A stretch of DNA of 64,000 nt, taken from Collimonas humicola (GTDB lineage Bacteria > Pseudomonadota > Gammaproteobacteria > Burkholderiales > Burkholderiaceae_D). The DNA is taken from positions 1 to 64,000 of the forward strand of contig NZ_JAGQEE010000003.1 of assembly GCF_018304945.1 (NCBI RefSeq), given 5' to 3'. The notes beneath the pieces were generated by a model. That model worked only from the letters and a program-made list of their open reading frames with translations, was not told the DNA's origin and ran no database searches. This document shows, piece after piece, positions 35,900-44,736 of this stretch. Every line of letters starts with the position of its first letter. Position 1 is the first letter of the stretch. The translations under genes and the position numbers were made by a program.

Positions 35900-37501
35900 T
35901 TATTTAAAGACTGGCGGCGTTTCGAAGGTGTGGAAAGGAGCAGGACTTGGAACAGTCCATTCCAGACCTTCAGCGCCTTCCCATGGCTTGTCGGCTGCCT
36001 TCTTGCCGCCCTTGATCGATGGAATGATCACGAAGAACAGGAAGTAGACCTGGGTCAGGCCGAAGCCCAGCGCGCCGATCGAAGCCACCATGTTGAAATC
36101 GGTGAACTGCGCCGGATAGTCGGCATAGCGACGCGGCATGCCGGCCAGGCCCAGGAAGTGCATAGGGAAGAAAGTGACGTTGAACCAGACCAGCGAATTC
36201 CAGAAATGGATCTTGCCGCGGGTTTCGTTGTACATGAAACCGGTCCATTTCGGACCCCAGTAGTAGTAACCGGCGAACAGCGCGAACAGGGAGCCGGCCA
36301 CCAGCACGTAGTGGAAGTGCGCCACCACGTAGTAGGTGTCCTGCATCTGGATGTCGATCGGCGTCACCGCCAGGATCAGGCCGGTGAAACCGCCCATGGT
36401 GAACACGAAGATGAAACCGATCGCGAACAGCATCGGGGTTTCGAAAGTCATCGAACCGCGCCACATGGTGGCGATCCAGTTGAAGATCTTGACGCCGGTA
36501 GGGACCGCGATCAGCATGGTTGCATACATGAAGAACAGCTGCGCAGTCACCGGCATGCCGGTGGTGAACATGTGGTGCGCCCAGACGATGAACGAGAGGA
36601 TCGCGATCGATGCGGTTGCATACACCATCGAGGCATAGCCGAACAGCTGCTTGCGGGCGAAGGCCGGGATGATCTGCGAGACGATGCCGAAGGCCGGCAG
36701 AATCATGATGTACACCTCGGGGTGGCCGAAGAACCAGAAGATGTGCTGGTACATCACCGGATCGCCGCCGCCGGCCGCGTTAAAGAAGGAAGTGCCGAAA
36801 TGGCGGTCGGTCAGGGTCATGGTGATGGCGCCGGCCAGCACAGGCATCACGGCGATCAGCAGGTAGGCGGTGATCAGCCAGGTCCAGCAGAACATCGGCA
36901 TCTTCATCAGGGTCATGCCAGGCGCGCGCATGTTGAGGATGGTGGTGATGATGTTGATCGAACCCATGATCGACGAAGCGCCCATGATGTGGATCGCGAA
37001 AATCGCCATGTCCATGCCAGGGCCCATCTGGGTCGACAGCGGAGCGTACAGGGTCCAGCCGGCCGCGGTGGCGCCGCCAGGCACCAGGAACGAGGTCGCC
37101 AGCAGCAGCGCAGCAGGCGGCATCAGCCAGAACGAGAAGTTGTTCATCCGCGCAAACGCCATGTCGGAGGCGCCGATCTGCAGCGGGATCATCCAGTTGG
37201 CGAAGCCGACGAAGGCCGGCATGATGGCGCCGAACACCATGATCAGGCCGTGCATGGTGGTCAGCTGGTTGAAGAATTCCGGCTTGAAGAACTGCAGGCC
37301 GGGCTGGAACAGCTCGGCGCGGATCAGCAGCGCCAATACCCCGCCCGACAGCAGCATGGTGAACGAGAACCACAGGTACAAGGTGCCGATGTCCTTGTGG
37401 TTGGTGGCGAACAGCCAGCGGCGCCAACCGTGCGGGTGGTCGTGCGCGTGGTCGTCGTGAGAATGATCGTGTGCGTGATCGACTGCGGTAGTGCTGCTCA
37501 T
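35900..37501 (-). CDS. ctaD: Cytochrome c oxidase subunit I (aa3 type)
   Basis: A 533-aa heme-copper oxidase core subunit with twelve membrane helices. The His-Tyr cross-link region is [16 protein letters not shown], with further histidines for CuB and heme a3 in WAHHMF and [11 protein letters not shown] His/Asp-rich cytoplasmic N-terminus ([18 protein letters not shown]) precedes the first helix. It reduces O2 to water while pumping protons. The ATG at 37501 starts MSSTTAVDH; the frame upstream adds unconserved residues. It follows ctaC by 83 bp. Confidence 0.97.
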   Translation of the reverse strand: MSSTTAVDHAHDHSHDDHAHDHPHGWRRWLFATNHKDIGTLYLWFSFTMLLSGGVLALLIRAELFQPGLQFFKPEFFNQLTTMHGLIMVFGAIMPAFVGFANWMIPLQIGASDMAFARMNNFSFWLMPPAALLLATSFLVPGGATAAGWTLYAPLSTQMGPGMDMAIFAIHIMGASSIMGSINIITTILNMRAPGMTLMKMPMFCWTWLITAYLLIAVMPVLAGAITMTLTDRHFGTSFFNAAGGGDPVMYQHIFWFFGHPEVYIMILPAFGIVSQIIPAFARKQLFGYASMVYATASIAILSFIVWAHHMFTTGMPVTAQLFFMYATMLIAVPTGVKIFNWIATMWRGSMTFETPMLFAIGFIFVFTMGGFTGLILAVTPIDIQMQDTYYVVAHFHYVLVAGSLFALFAGYYYWGPKWTGFMYNETRGKIHFWNSLVWFNVTFFPMHFLGLAGMPRRYADYPAQFTDFNMVASIGALGFGLTQVYFLFFVIIPSIKGGKKAADKPWEGAEGLEWTVPSPAPFHTFETPPVFK

Positions 37502-37584
37502 CTCAATCTCCTGTATTTCAGTGGAGGACAGAGTTATTCGTCTCAAGCTTCGCTTGCTGACTCATCAACTCTGCCCCCAAAAGT

Positions 37585-38757
37585 TTATTTTCGCGCAGCC
37601 AGCACTTCTGCCGGTTGGACAATATTTTCTTGTGCCTTGTTGGACCAGTTGTTGCGGGTGTAGGTGATCACCGCGGCAATTTCGGTATCCGACAATACGG
37701 CTTTCCAGGCCGGCATCTGCATGGCGCCGTCGACCTTGCCGTTCAACACGACATTGATCTGCGCCGCGCGCGGGCCGTTCACGACCGGGTCGCCGTCGAG
37801 CGGCGGGAAGGCGCCAGGGACACCCTTGCCGCTAGCCTGGTGGCAGGCCGCGCAATTGGCGGTGTAGACTTTTTCGCCGCGCTGTTTCAATTCATCGATA
37901 GTCCAGGTCTTGCTCGGATCGTCCGCCTGCGCAGCCATTTCCTTTTTCTTGCCGTCGACCCAGGCCTTGTAATCGGCGTCGCTCAGGACGTTGACCACGA
38001 TAGGCATGAAGGCGTGGTCCTTGCCGCACAGCTCAACGCACTGGCCGCGGTAGACGCCGACCTTCTCGGCCTTGAACCAGGTGTCGCGCACGAAGCCGGG
38101 AATCGCATCCTGCTTGACGCCGAACGCCTGGATAGTCCAGGAGTGGATGACGTCGTTGGCGGTGGTGATGATGCGGACCTTCTTGTTGACCGGCACCACC
38201 ATCGGATTGTCGACTTCGATCAGGTAGTTGTCGTTCTTGACCTTGGTCGAGTCGACTACTTGTTCGTGGGGAGTGGAGAGGTTGGAGAGGAAGGAAATGC
38301 CGGCGCCTTCGCCGTTGAGATAGTCATAGCCCCATTTCCATTGCATGCCGGTGACCTTGATGGTGAGGTCGGCGTTGGAGGTATCCTTCATCGCCACCAC
38401 CGTCTTGGTGGCCGGCAGCGCCATGCCGATGACGATCAGGAAAGGAATCACGGTCCAGGCGATTTCGACGCCGGTGCTTTCATGGAAACTGGCCGACTTG
38501 GCGCCCAGCGACTTGCGGTGTTTCAGGATGGAATAGAACATCACCCCGAAAACCGCCAGGAAAATCACCAGGCAGATGATCAGCATCAAATTATGCAGAT
38601 CGTAGATTTGCTGTGCAATTTCGGTGACTGGCGGTTGAAAGTTCATCCCAAGTACTTTGGGACCACCCGGGCTATCGACCACCGCCCATGAAGGCATTGC
38701 TGCCGCCAGGAGCGACGCACCGAGCGTCAACGATGTAAGGCGCTTCGCATATTCCAT
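37585..38757 (-). CDS. ctaC: Cytochrome c oxidase subunit II with fused cytochrome c domain
   Basis: A 390-aa protein with a signal peptide, two membrane helices (about 54-76 and 99-117) and a CuA domain with ligands His205, Cys240, Cys244, His248 and Met251. A C-terminal cytochrome c domain has Cys302-Cys305-His306 (CAACH) and a later Met in MQMPAW. This is the caa3-like fused form of subunit II, which takes electrons from soluble cytochrome c. It is first in the minus-strand oxidase operon. Confidence 0.96.
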   Translation of the reverse strand: MEYAKRLTSLTLGASLLAAAMPSWAVVDSPGGPKVLGMNFQPPVTEIAQQIYDLHNLMLIICLVIFLAVFGVMFYSILKHRKSLGAKSASFHESTGVEIAWTVIPFLIVIGMALPATKTVVAMKDTSNADLTIKVTGMQWKWGYDYLNGEGAGISFLSNLSTPHEQVVDSTKVKNDNYLIEVDNPMVVPVNKKVRIITTANDVIHSWTIQAFGVKQDAIPGFVRDTWFKAEKVGVYRGQCVELCGKDHAFMPIVVNVLSDADYKAWVDGKKKEMAAQADDPSKTWTIDELKQRGEKVYTANCAACHQASGKGVPGAFPPLDGDPVVNGPRAAQINVVLNGKVDGAMQMPAWKAVLSDTEIAAVITYTRNNWSNKAQENIVQPAEVLAARK

Positions 38758-38789
38758 GATTTCCTCAAAAGCCCAAAATTATAATTTTA

Positions 38790-39248
38790 TCAAGCACCAG
38801 GCAATGATCTGCGCTGTATCTCCTGCCTTAACTCTCGCACAAACTCACGCCGCTTCCATTCCGTCAAAAACTGACCTACTTCTACTCGGGTGCCTAGTGC
38901 TTCCAGGCCGATGAGGCCCTTCTTTGTCTCCTGCACTGCAATCCGGATGGAACGCAAATCCAGTTTAAATTGTCGAATTTCCTGCGCCTGTATCAGTTCT
39001 ACAAGCAGATAGCCGTCGTCCAGCATCGCGATATGCTCGCGGTCCGTAGCGTGCCGCGCATAAATCAGGAATGCGACAGCCACCGCCGACATTTCCAGCA
39101 CCGCGAACAGCAATACGAACCAGGCGCCGCGCAAAGTAAAAGCTATCGCCACGGCCATCGAGGTCGCACAGAGGATTACGTAGAAAAAACCAAGCTGGCG
39201 CGGCGCGATAGCGCAATTACGCCTCAAGTCCCATTCTCGCTTAATCAT
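38790..39248 (-). CDS. DUF2244 domain membrane protein
   Basis: A 152-aa protein with two central membrane helices (about residues 20-38 and 42-62) and a C-terminal cytoplasmic domain of alternating charge. The layout matches DUF2244, which often accompanies cytochrome c oxidase genes in proteobacteria. It precedes ctaC by 32 bp on the same strand and is probably part of the same transcript. The function is unknown. Confidence 0.85.
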   Translation of the reverse strand: MIKREWDLRRNCAIAPRQLGFFYVILCATSMAVAIAFTLRGAWFVLLFAVLEMSAVAVAFLIYARHATDREHIAMLDDGYLLVELIQAQEIRQFKLDLRSIRIAVQETKKGLIGLEALGTRVEVGQFLTEWKRREFVRELRQEIQRRSLPGA

Positions 39249-39626
39249 GATGCACCATCGACATCAAGCATGTTGCCTGTACGCACAAGCTAAAACCTTT
39301 GAAGTATAAGGGCTAATCGAACTTGTTATCAAGGAGAATCAAATCCTCGGAACCAGCCCCGCAAACACCCCCAAAACCTCGTTTTCAAGCCGCCCGGCCA
39401 GCCCCAGACTCACACCCCGCAAGGCCCGCAATAACCGGTTTCAGATAGTCGCTATATGCGAAAACCAGTATATCTGCCAGGGCCGGAACAAGACTCGCGA
39501 GGCAAATTGACAACACTTTCCTTTAGACCTTAGCCCCTTGCTGCAACCGCAAAACAATTAGGGTCGGAGTCGATTTTCTGCCGGCCGGCGGCATGACTAT
39601 CGATTCCATCAAGAAAGGGAGCAGCC
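39249..39626. other. Intergenic region without a recognised gene
   Basis: The 378 bases between the DUF2244 and DsrE genes hold no convincing reading frame. The part near 39549 (gggtcggagtcgatttt) resembles half of a dispersed palindromic repeat, but no matching second arm is seen. The promoter of the oxidase operon probably lies at its left end. Confidence 0.5.
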
Positions 39627-40082
39627 TCAAGGCCGCAAGTAGGCGTAACCCTGCGATTGCAGGTCTGCCAGCATCACCACCGCGCCCTTGTCGGCCACGC
39701 CGAAACCCGGCAACAGGTCTTTCAGCTCGACTTTCTGCGCTTTCATGGTGTTGATGCAGGCGTTCATTTCCAGGCCGGTTTTTGCCAGCTCGGCGACTTG
39801 CGCAATGAAATCCGGGCTGGCTTGGGCGGCATGGAAGGCCCTGAGCGCGGCGCCGTGTATCACCAGCACGATCTTCACCTTGTCCGGGCCGCCCATGCCT
39901 TCGAAATGGCTCTGGATATTGCCGAGCACGAAGGCGACCCTGGCCTGCTCGCTCAAGTGATAGACGACCTTGGCTTTATCCACGGCGGCGGCATGCGCCG
40001 GCCTTGCGCTCGCCGCCAGCACGGAAGCCGCGCCAATTGATGAAAACATGGTCCACAGGATGCTGCGTCGTTGCATCGTCAC
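39627..40082 (-). CDS. DsrE family protein with a twin-arginine-like signal
   Basis: A 151-aa protein. The N-terminus (MQRRSILWTMFSSIGAASVLAASARPAHAA) looks like a Tat signal peptide with RRSIL, cleaved after AHAA. The mature domain has the DsrE/DsrF-like pattern (VVYHLSEQARVAFVLGNIQSH; IVLVIHGAALRAF). Cys at about residue 110 (MNACINTM) could be the redox site. Periplasmic DsrE proteins of this kind are seen near sulfur oxidation genes, none of which occur here. The start at 40076 (MQRRS) is equally possible. Confidence 0.8.
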   Translation of the reverse strand: MTMQRRSILWTMFSSIGAASVLAASARPAHAAAVDKAKVVYHLSEQARVAFVLGNIQSHFEGMGGPDKVKIVLVIHGAALRAFHAAQASPDFIAQVAELAKTGLEMNACINTMKAQKVELKDLLPGFGVADKGAVVMLADLQSQGYAYLRP

Positions 40083-40145
40083 TCCCGGTCGGAAAAATGA
40101 AACAGGATAAGCCGGCCTTGTCCAAGGCCGGCCAGGCGGTCAACC

Positions 40146-41306
40146 TTAACTCAAATCCGCCAGCGGGTGATCGTTCTCTGGCCACGGATCGTCGAAAAAG
40201 CCGTTGCCCCATTCCCCGCTGACTTCCGCGAGGATGGCCGGCTGCCATTTCGGCTGGCGGTCCTTGTCGATGATCAGGGCCCGTATGCCTTCGGCAAAAT
40301 CGGTGCGGGCGGCGCAATGCAGCGACACCACATATTCCAGCCGGAACACTTCGGCCAGCGACATGTGCAGCGCGCGCTTTTGCAGTGCATGCGACAGCCA
40401 GGCCGAAGCCGGGCTGCCGGCGACCAGGGTGGCGATGCCTTTTTGCAGCCAGCCGTCGTCGGTTTGCAGGCCGACGATGTTTTGCACGACTTCATCCAGC
40501 GTCGGCGCGCCGCATAGCTGATGTATCAATTCAAAATGCTGGCGCAACGGTGTCGGCGCGGCGGCGAATGCCGGCTTGGCCTGCTGTTCCGCGGCCAGCA
40601 AAACCCGCGTCAGCAGCACATCGTCCTGTTTGCCATCCCACGGCTGGCTCAACAAGCTTGCCAGCAACGCCGGCTTCTGGCCGTGTTCGATCTGATAGTC
40701 GGCCAGGCGCGCGAAAACGGCGTCTGCGGCGCCGAAGGAAGCCCCGGTCAAGGCCAGGAACAGGCCGAGCTGGCCCGGCATGCGGTTCAGGAACCAGGTG
40801 CCGCCGACATCCGGGTACAAGCCGATCGTGATTTCCGGCATGGCCAGCCGCGATTTCTCGGTCACCACGCGGTGGCTGGCGCCGGCCATCAGGCCGATGC
40901 CGCCGCCCATCACGATGCCGTGCGCCCAGGCCAGCATCGGCTTGGGATAAGTATGGATCAGGTAGTCAAGGCGATATTCGCGCTCGAAGAAATCGCAAGC
41001 GTAAGTGTTGCTCTTGATGTCCGCGCTCTGGCCGGACGCATGCTGGTCCAGCATGGTGCGGTACAAATCCTGCAAGTCGCCGCCGGCGCAGAACGCCTTC
41101 TCGCCGGCCGCCTGCAGCAGCACCATGGCAATCTGCGGATCACCGGCCCAAGCGCGCAATTGCGCATCGAGCAGATCGACCATTTCCAGCGAGATCGCAT
41201 TCAGGGTCTTTTCAACATTCAGGGTGGCGACGCCGATGCGCTTGCCGTTGGCGGCGACCAGTTCTTCAAACAGCGCCGGCGCGGCAACCTTCACTACATC
41301 TTCCAT
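40146..41306 (-). CDS. 3-hydroxyisobutyryl-CoA hydrolase (enoyl-CoA hydratase/isomerase family)
   Basis: A 386-aa crotonase-fold protein with the oxyanion region FCAGGDLQDLYR and GIVMGGGIGLMAGASHR, followed by EITIGLYPDVGGTWFLNRMPG. The extra C-terminal domain after residue 230 and the length distinguish it from ordinary 260-aa hydratases and match 3-hydroxyisobutyryl-CoA hydrolases of valine degradation. It is the last gene of the operon acyl-CoA dehydrogenase-enoyl-CoA hydratase-hydrolase, and its ATG overlaps the upstream stop codon (TAATG). Confidence 0.87.
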   Translation of the reverse strand: MEDVVKVAAPALFEELVAANGKRIGVATLNVEKTLNAISLEMVDLLDAQLRAWAGDPQIAMVLLQAAGEKAFCAGGDLQDLYRTMLDQHASGQSADIKSNTYACDFFEREYRLDYLIHTYPKPMLAWAHGIVMGGGIGLMAGASHRVVTEKSRLAMPEITIGLYPDVGGTWFLNRMPGQLGLFLALTGASFGAADAVFARLADYQIEHGQKPALLASLLSQPWDGKQDDVLLTRVLLAAEQQAKPAFAAAPTPLRQHFELIHQLCGAPTLDEVVQNIVGLQTDDGWLQKGIATLVAGSPASAWLSHALQKRALHMSLAEVFRLEYVVSLHCAARTDFAEGIRALIIDKDRQPKWQPAILAEVSGEWGNGFFDDPWPENDHPLADLS

Positions 41307-42106
41307 TATTCATTACTCCAGACTGGCGGACGTTTTTGCAGGAAGGCGTTGACGCCTTCCTTTTGATCCTTGGTATCGAACAGATCGAGGAACAGCTCGC
41401 GCTCCACCGGCAGCAAGGTGGCCAGCGGATTGGCGCGCGCGCCCTGGATCAATTTCTTGCACGCGCTGACGCTCGACGGACTTTGCCGGGCGACCTGCTC
41501 TGCCAGCGCCAGTGCGCGCTGGCGGGCTTCGCCTTTTTTAACCAGCTCTTCCACCAGGCCGATGCGCAATGCGGTGTCGGCGTTGACGCGCTCGCCGCAC
41601 AGGATCATGCGCTTGGCCCAGCCTTCGCCCACCAGCCAGGGCAGGTTCTGGGTGCCGCCGGCGCAAGGCAGCAAGCCGACCGCCGCTTCCGGTAAGGCCA
41701 TCTGCGCATGCTCTTCGGCGATGCGCAGATCGCAGGCCAGCGCGCATTCCAGACCGCCGCCCATGGCGTAGCCGTTGATGGCGGCGATCGAGACGCCGCG
41801 AAAGGCCGACAAGGTTTCGAATGCTTCGCCGAAGCGGCGCGCCATCTCGCGCGCCATCACTTTGTCGCCATCGGCAAACAGTTTCAGGTCGGCGCCGGCG
41901 CAAAAGAATTTCTCGCCTTCGCCGGTCAGCACCAGGCTGTAGATATTGTTGTCGACGTTGAGCGCCTGCACCAGCCGGGTCAGGTCGCGCAAGGCCTCGC
42001 CGGTCCAGGTGTTGGCCGGTGGATTGGCCATGGTCACCACGGCCGTGTGGCCGACAATTTCCAGGCGCAGGTTGATGTAGCGATCTTCAGTGTAGGAGCT
42101 GCTCAT
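41306..42106 (-). CDS. Enoyl-CoA hydratase
   Basis: A 266-aa crotonase with FFCAGADLKLFADGD and GYAMGGGLECALACDLRIA, including the oxyanion-hole glycines, and a Glu at ALPEAAVGLLP. In this operon it would hydrate methacrylyl-CoA to 3-hydroxyisobutyryl-CoA. It overlaps the acyl-CoA dehydrogenase gene by ATGA. Confidence 0.9.
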   Translation of the reverse strand: MSSSYTEDRYINLRLEIVGHTAVVTMANPPANTWTGEALRDLTRLVQALNVDNNIYSLVLTGEGEKFFCAGADLKLFADGDKVMAREMARRFGEAFETLSAFRGVSIAAINGYAMGGGLECALACDLRIAEEHAQMALPEAAVGLLPCAGGTQNLPWLVGEGWAKRMILCGERVNADTALRIGLVEELVKKGEARQRALALAEQVARQSPSSVSACKKLIQGARANPLATLLPVERELFLDLFDTKDQKEGVNAFLQKRPPVWSNE

Positions 42107-43263
42107 CGGATGTCCTCGTTGGATGCATTGCCCAGCAACTGGCGGGCGATAATCACGCGCATGATTTCGTTGGTGCCTTCCAGGATCTGGTGCACGCGGA
42201 CGTCGCGGAAATGGCGCTCCAGCGGATACTCGCGGATATAACCATAGCCGCCATGGATCTGCAGCGCTTCATTGCAGATCCGGAAGCCGATATCGGTGGC
42301 GAAGCGTTTCGCCATCGCGCAGTAGGTGGTGGCGTTAGGGTCCTTGGCATCCAGCTTGCAGGCGGCCAGGCGCACCATCTGGCGCGCTGCGACCAGCTCG
42401 GTCTGCATGTCGGCCAGCTTGAATTGCAGCGCCTGGAAATCCGACAGCGGCCGGTTGAACTGGCGGCGCTCGCTCATGTAGGCATGCGCCGCATCGAGTG
42501 CGGCCTGGGCGGTGCCTACCGAACAGGTAGCGATGTTGATGCGGCCGCCATCCAGGCCGCGCATCGCCAGCCGGAAGCCTTCGCCTTCCTGTCCCAGCAG
42601 GTGGTCGGCCGGAATCCGCACATTGTCGAAACTGATGGTGCGGGTAGGCTGGCTGTTCCAGCCCATTTTTTCTTCCTTACGGCCGTAGCTGATGCCTGGC
42701 GCATCGGCCGGCACCACGAAGGCCGACACCCCATGCGCGCCGCCGGCGCCGGTGCGTGCCATCAGCACCAGCACATCGGTGGAGCCCGCGCCAGAGATAA
42801 ACGCTTTGGAACCGTTGATGACGTAATGGCCATCGGCCAGCACCGCGCTGGTCTTCAGCGAAGCCGCATCAGAGCCCGAACCCGGTTCGGTCAGGCAGTA
42901 GGAGCCAAGCTTCTGCCCGCTCGCCAGCTTGCCGCACCAGGTCTCTTTTACCGCCGGGGTCGCCCAGTTGGCGATCATCCAGCTCACCATGTTGTGGATC
43001 GTCAGGTAGGCCGTGGTGGAAGTGCAGCCGCGCGCCAGTTCCTCGAACACGATGGTGGCGTCGAGCCGCGACAAGCCCAGGCCGCCGACTTCTTCCGGCG
43101 TATACAAGCCGCAAAAGCCCAGCTCGCCGGCCTTGGCGATGACGTCGACCGGGAAAATCGCCTCGGCGTCCCATTTGGCCGCGTGCGGCGCCAGTTCTCC
43201 TGCTGCGAAATCACGCGCGGTTTGCTGGAATGCGCGTTGATCTTCTGATAATTCAAAGTCCAT
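42103..43263 (-). CDS. Acyl-CoA dehydrogenase, probable isobutyryl-CoA dehydrogenase
   Basis: A 386-aa FAD-dependent dehydrogenase. YCLTEPGSGSDAASLKT is the first acyl-CoA dehydrogenase signature, and the second is QIHGGYGYIREYPLERHFRD. The catalytic Glu is expected near EGTNEIMR. The short N-terminus and the operon partners point to isobutyryl-CoA or short branched-chain substrates in valine degradation. The ATG at 43263 begins MDFELSEDQ; upstream residues are not conserved. Confidence 0.88.
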   Translation of the reverse strand: MDFELSEDQRAFQQTARDFAAGELAPHAAKWDAEAIFPVDVIAKAGELGFCGLYTPEEVGGLGLSRLDATIVFEELARGCTSTTAYLTIHNMVSWMIANWATPAVKETWCGKLASGQKLGSYCLTEPGSGSDAASLKTSAVLADGHYVINGSKAFISGAGSTDVLVLMARTGAGGAHGVSAFVVPADAPGISYGRKEEKMGWNSQPTRTISFDNVRIPADHLLGQEGEGFRLAMRGLDGGRINIATCSVGTAQAALDAAHAYMSERRQFNRPLSDFQALQFKLADMQTELVAARQMVRLAACKLDAKDPNATTYCAMAKRFATDIGFRICNEALQIHGGYGYIREYPLERHFRDVRVHQILEGTNEIMRVIIARQLLGNASNEDIR

Positions 43264-43455
43264 GGTGGTCTGTCTCCAAAACGAATAAGGGGCGATGATT
43301 GCTGCTGACGGCAATTTATATCCCAGCAGAATAACAATAATTGACGTTAACGTAAACGTCACCCAAACCGTTCAGGCGAAAAAATGGCGACGGGGAGAAT
43401 GCCGTCGCCCAACTCACTGCCACTGAAACGCTTGAATCCGGCCTATCCGCCTTGC

Positions 43456-44010
43456 TTATTTAGGCAGCAGCACGGTATCGATGACGTTGATCACGCCGTT
43501 CGACTGATTCACGTCATAGGTGCTGATATTGGCAGCATGGCCGCCATCGTCCACGACGTAGATGTTACGCGGACCGTTCTGCATGAACGTCAGCTTGCCG
43601 CCGCTGGCGGTGGCCAGTTCAGCCTTGCCGCCGCCCTTCTTGATTTCGCTTTCCAGCTTGGCGTAACCGTAGCGGCCAGGAACCACGTGGTAAGTCAGGA
43701 TCTTGGTCAGGGTGGCCTTGTTCTCAGGCTTGACCAGGGTTTCCACCGTACCGGCCGGGAGCTTGGCGAAGGCGGCGTTGGTGGGCGCGAAGACGGTGAA
43801 CGGCCCCTTGCCCTTGAGCGTATCGACCAGGCCCGCAGCTTTTACTGCCGCCACCAGGGTGGTGTGATCGGCTGAATTGACGGCGTTATCGACGATGTCC
43901 TTGCTGGGGTACATGTTTTGCCCGCCCACCATCACGGTGTCTTCTGCATTAGCCGCACCGGCGGCGATCAAAGCGGCGGACAAAGTCAAAGCATAAGTAA
44001 GTTTGCGCAT
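43456..44010 (-). CDS. Secreted fasciclin (FAS1) domain protein
   Basis: A 184-aa protein with a signal peptide (LTYALTLSAALIAAGAANA) and one FAS1 domain: DHTTLVAAVKAAGLVDTLKGKGPFTVFAPTNAAF, then LTYHVVPGRY, then VINVIDTVLLP. FAS1 domains mediate adhesion. Single-domain bacterial forms are periplasmic or extracellular with poorly known roles. It is a stand-alone gene with 192 bp to the acyl-CoA dehydrogenase start. Confidence 0.92.
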   Translation of the reverse strand: MRKLTYALTLSAALIAAGAANAEDTVMVGGQNMYPSKDIVDNAVNSADHTTLVAAVKAAGLVDTLKGKGPFTVFAPTNAAFAKLPAGTVETLVKPENKATLTKILTYHVVPGRYGYAKLESEIKKGGGKAELATASGGKLTFMQNGPRNIYVVDDGGHAANISTYDVNQSNGVINVIDTVLLPK

Positions 44011-44162
44011 GATGATTCCTTCGAATGAGAGTCAGATTTCGGAGCCTGCACAGTCATATACGCAACCGTGCCGAAACTGGATTCGCCGGATTCAAAAAAA
44101 CATGCAAGATGTGGGGCAACCACCAGATGATGCTGCGCTTGCTGCAGCAATCGAAAGAAAAT

Positions 44163-44484
44163 GAAGTAAGCCGATAGGCCGGATTCTGTTACGACGTCCA
44201 GGCTTGCACCCTCGCGTTATGACAGCCATTCCTCTAGGCGCTGGATTGCTCCAGCGCTCCAGCTCTCTACCCGCACGCTCCGCGAGCAACATCAACGCGT
44301 GCCTATTTGAGATTGCTCCGAGTGGAGGTTACCGCGTTTCACCGTAACTTAATACGCTCGTCTCTGTGGCCCTATTCCTCGCCTCGCGGCGGACGGCCGT
44401 TAACCGTCACCCTGCTCTATGGAGTCCGGACCTTCCTCCCGCCGGCGCCTTGCAGCGCCAGCCAGCGGCTGTCTGGCTTACTTC
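44163..44484 (-). ncRNA. rnpB: RNase P RNA, type A
   Basis: On the minus strand the transcript begins gaagtaagccagacagccgc and ends ggcttacttc, and these ends pair. Conserved parts are present in order: gaggaaggtccggactcc (the usual gaggaaagtccggg region with changes), gtgaaacgcggtaacctcc, gagcaatctcaaatagg and acagaatccggcctatcgg. The length of 322 nt fits a type A RNase P RNA that processes tRNA 5' ends. The short reading frames on either strand of this region are therefore not genes. Confidence 0.95.
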
Positions 44485-44491
44485 AGGCGGC

Positions 44492-44497
44492 ATTCTA
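44492..44497 (-). promoter_or_regulatory. Probable -10 box of rnpB
   Basis: TAGAAT on the minus strand ends 7 nt before the first base of the RNA. A clear -35 hexamer was not found at the usual distance. Confidence 0.5.
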
Positions 44498-44736
44498 CCG
44501 CAATGCGCCGCCAGGCTCGCCGATACTATGCTGATATTTCGCTATTATTTGACTGGAGGCAGCGATTTGCAGCGCACGGCTCAGTCCGGCGATGCCAAAT
44601 TGGCATGAGACAGGCGCCCCGCGCCTACGTATAGTATCCAGGAATTATTGCAGTGCAAAACCGCAAGCGCAAACGGATAACCGGCGCAGCGGCTTGCCGC
44701 GACGTCATTCAAACCTTGCGCAACAGGATAGAACAC

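Noticed and set aside
34754-37663. A 969-aa plus-strand frame
   Set aside because: It is a shadow of ctaE, ctaG and ctaD on the opposite strand, with His/Gln-rich low-complexity sequence.
39540-39610. Repeat-like stretch gggtcggagtcgatttt
   Set aside because: No convincing inverted partner arm lies nearby, so it was not listed as a repeat on its own.
44092-44634. Several short frames on both strands
   Set aside because: They fall on the RNase P RNA, whose conserved elements and pairing ends explain the sequence.
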